Positions 62,409-64,000 of a stretch of DNA of 64,000 nucleotides are shown piece by piece. Source of the DNA: Thermoanaerobacteraceae bacterium (GTDB taxonomy: Bacteria; Bacillota; Thermoanaerobacteria; Thermoanaerobacterales; UBA4877); the NCBI GenBank assembly GCA_030016635.1, contig JASEJQ010000001.1, positions 46,344-110,343 on the forward strand. The letters run 5' to 3'. Under the pieces are notes generated by a model that was not told where the DNA came from, did not search any database, and saw nothing but the letters and a program-made list of their open reading frames with translations. The first letter of the stretch is position 1; every line of letters begins with the position of its first letter. A program made the translations under genes and the position numbers.

Positions 62409-63353
62409 ATGATGAAAGACAAGGTTGTAATAGTAGGAGCAGGGTTTGTGGGGGCTACCTCGGCATATGCACTCATGATGAGCGGTGTGGCAGAAGAGAT
62501 AGTAATGATAGATGCAAACCATGATAAGGCTGAGGGAGAGGTCATGGACCTAAACCATGGTATACTCTTTGTACCGTCCATACAAATAAGGACCGGTGAC
62601 TACAGCGATTGCAAAGACGCCAGGCTTATCATAATAACAGCCGGTTCTAATCAGAAGCCTGGAGAAAGCAGGATGGACCTTCTAAAAAGAAATGCATCAA
62701 TATTTGAAGATATAATATCCCAAATAAAGAAGTACATCACAGATGCTATTGTACTGGTAGTAACAAATCCTGTAGATGTTCTCACACACTTTACTCTAAA
62801 GATATCTGGACTGCCGCCTTCGCGGGTGATAGGTTCGGGTACGGTGCTGGATAGCTCCCGTTTTCGCTTTCTTTTAAGCCGCCATTGCGGAGTTGATGCC
62901 CGTAATGTCCATGCTTATATAATAGGAGAACATGGTGATAGCGAAGTGCCGGTATGGAGTCTGGCAGATATAGCAGGCATGCCCATAGATAAATATTGCA
63001 TGCAGTGTGGCAGGCAATGCGCAAGAGATGAAAAGGATAAGATATTTGAAGAGGTAAAAAATTCGGCTTACAATATTATAGCAAAAAAAGGTGCCACATA
63101 TTATGCTGTTGGTCTGGCCGTGCGCAGGATAGCAGAAGCTATATTGAGGAATGAAAACTCAGTGCTCACCATATCTACGCTGGTAGACAACTATTATGGT
63201 ATAAGCGATGTGTGCATAAGTTTACCTGTACTCGTAAACGGACAAGGAGCAGCTCGTCTGTTGAAGATACCAGTAAATGAGCAGGAACTTGACTCCCTAA
63301 AGCGCTCGGCAGAGAAGATAAAGGAAGCGACAGACCAATTATATAGCGCCTGA
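62409..63353 (+). CDS. ldh: L-lactate dehydrogenase
   Basis: 314 residues: NAD-binding VVIVGAGFVGATSAYAL, Asp acceptor after the second strand (IVMIDAN), TAGSNQKPGESRMDLL (LDH-type loop; the Gln fits lactate rather than malate), NPVDVLTHF, and catalytic His in IGEHGDSEVPVWS. It reduces pyruvate to lactate, a fermentation step. SD GGAGGTG nine bases upstream of ATG 62409; a second ATG follows directly. Confidence 0.93.
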   Translation: MMKDKVVIVGAGFVGATSAYALMMSGVAEEIVMIDANHDKAEGEVMDLNHGILFVPSIQIRTGDYSDCKDARLIIITAGSNQKPGESRMDLLKRNASIFEDIISQIKKYITDAIVLVVTNPVDVLTHFTLKISGLPPSRVIGSGTVLDSSRFRFLLSRHCGVDARNVHAYIIGEHGDSEVPVWSLADIAGMPIDKYCMQCGRQCARDEKDKIFEEVKNSAYNIIAKKGATYYAVGLAVRRIAEAILRNENSVLTISTLVDNYYGISDVCISLPVLVNGQGAARLLKIPVNEQELDSLKRSAEKIKEATDQLYSA

Positions 63354-63620
63354 TAGGTCACATTATTCAATATATATCAATGACTTTTATATCAACATAC
63401 GCCTACATTTAAATTATTTTCATTTTCATCAATGGCTGTTATTAATAGGGACAGGCCATGCCAACGATATAACCAACTTGCATAGACCTGCAATAGGCAA
63501 TAAAATGGAGGTATAATTTTTCAATGGATGCAAATTCCATTTGACACATAGGCTTGGAGGTGATAATATATAATTCCTGACACAAACAGACAAGATGATT
63601 CAGGAAAACAAAAAATAGTA

Positions 63621-63649
63621 TTGACACCAATCCATAAACATGATAATAT
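63621..63649 (+). promoter_or_regulatory. rRNA promoter P1
   Basis: Consensus TTGACA (63621-63626) and TAATAT (63644-63649), 17-base spacer; a TATAAT also occurs at 63647. The region 63354-63620 between ldh and the promoters holds no gene I can support. Confidence 0.65.
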
Positions 63650-63684
63650 AATATACGCCGCTCGAGAGAACGGCAAAGAAAAGC

Positions 63685-63713
63685 TTGACAAAAGGCGAAT
63701 AAAGTAGTAACAT
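63685..63713 (+). promoter_or_regulatory. rRNA promoter P2
   Basis: TTGACA (63685-63690) and TAACAT (63708-63713), 17-base spacer, about 60 bases before the mature 16S start. Tandem promoters are usual for rRNA operons. Confidence 0.7.
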
Positions 63714-63773
63714 AAGAGAGTCGCACGATGGCAAGTAAATAGAGCGGAACGCCAAGTTAGAAGTAAGGAGCAT

Positions 63774-64000
<227 letters not shown>

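Noticed and set aside
63442..63726. 94-codon minus-strand open frame upstream of the 16S gene
   Set aside because: It runs antisense through both rRNA promoters, has no SD and no family-like features.

Overview
The window looks like a piece of chromosome from a low-GC Gram-positive anaerobe of the class Clostridia, possibly related to Thermoanaerobacterales. Support for this: the near-origin gene order typical of Firmicutes (rpsF-ssb-rpsR-yybS-gdpP-rplI-dnaB, then purA, then walR-walK-yycH-yycI-murA-walJ-htrA-rlmH), strong Shine-Dalgarno sites, frequent TTG and GTG starts, heavy use of ATA and AGG codons in core genes, a SLH-domain surface protein, a YedF/DUF3343 pair, and an H-NOX chemoreceptor very like the one of thermophilic Caldanaerobacter. 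No genus is claimed. The window ends inside the first ~230 bases of a 16S rRNA gene.

Region 1 (1-8.6 kb) is a dense housekeeping block: CvpA, YedF, DUF3343, DUF951, the S6-SSB-S18 operon with its own promoter and a probable S6:S18 leader, MazG-like, YybS, the c-di-AMP phosphodiesterase GdpP, L9, DnaB and a Crp/Fnr regulator. Region 2 (8.6-23.5 kb) has a ferritin-like protein, glutamate racemase, an O2-type H-NOX methyl-accepting receptor split by a one-base frameshift, a ROK kinase, pseudouridine catabolism (psuG plus a kinase fused to a winged helix), a SLH protein, a lipoprotein flavoenzyme, a COG2509 flavoprotein, PurA and Lgt. Region 3 (23.5-38 kb) has an M1-type peptidase, the helicase loader pair DnaD/DnaI, a LysM-G5-M23 peptidase and the complete WalRK cell-wall regulon genes through RlmH.

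Region 4 (38.0-59.1 kb) is accessory DNA inserted exactly at the 3' end of rlmH, the same gene end used by staphylococcal SCC elements. It starts with a large serine recombinase (frameshifted), then a type I restriction system (hsdM-hsdS-hsdR) with a GmrSD-like DUF262 gene between hsdS and hsdR, an AlbA/Schlafen-type protein, a decayed primase locus, a possible small RNA, an XRE/ImmA pair and a MazEF-like toxin-antitoxin pair. A repeat carrying an rlmH-end-like core occurs at 55.4 kb and again at 59.1 kb, bracketing a second module: an old-yellow-enzyme-type flavin oxidoreductase, an IS200-like transposase and a TetR regulator. I infer two tandem SCC-like insertions that share attachment sites. 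Codon use in the island (more ATT/ATC and CGN) differs from the flanking core genes.

Region 5 (59.2-64 kb) returns to core genes: Sir2 deacylase, Tex, L-lactate dehydrogenase, tandem rRNA promoters and the 16S gene. Several genes across the window (H-NOX, recombinase, primase, a small secreted protein, probably the M1 peptidase) are broken by what look like single-base losses in T or A runs, so sequencing error must be excluded before any is read as biology. An intergenic repeat family unique to the core regions is also described.
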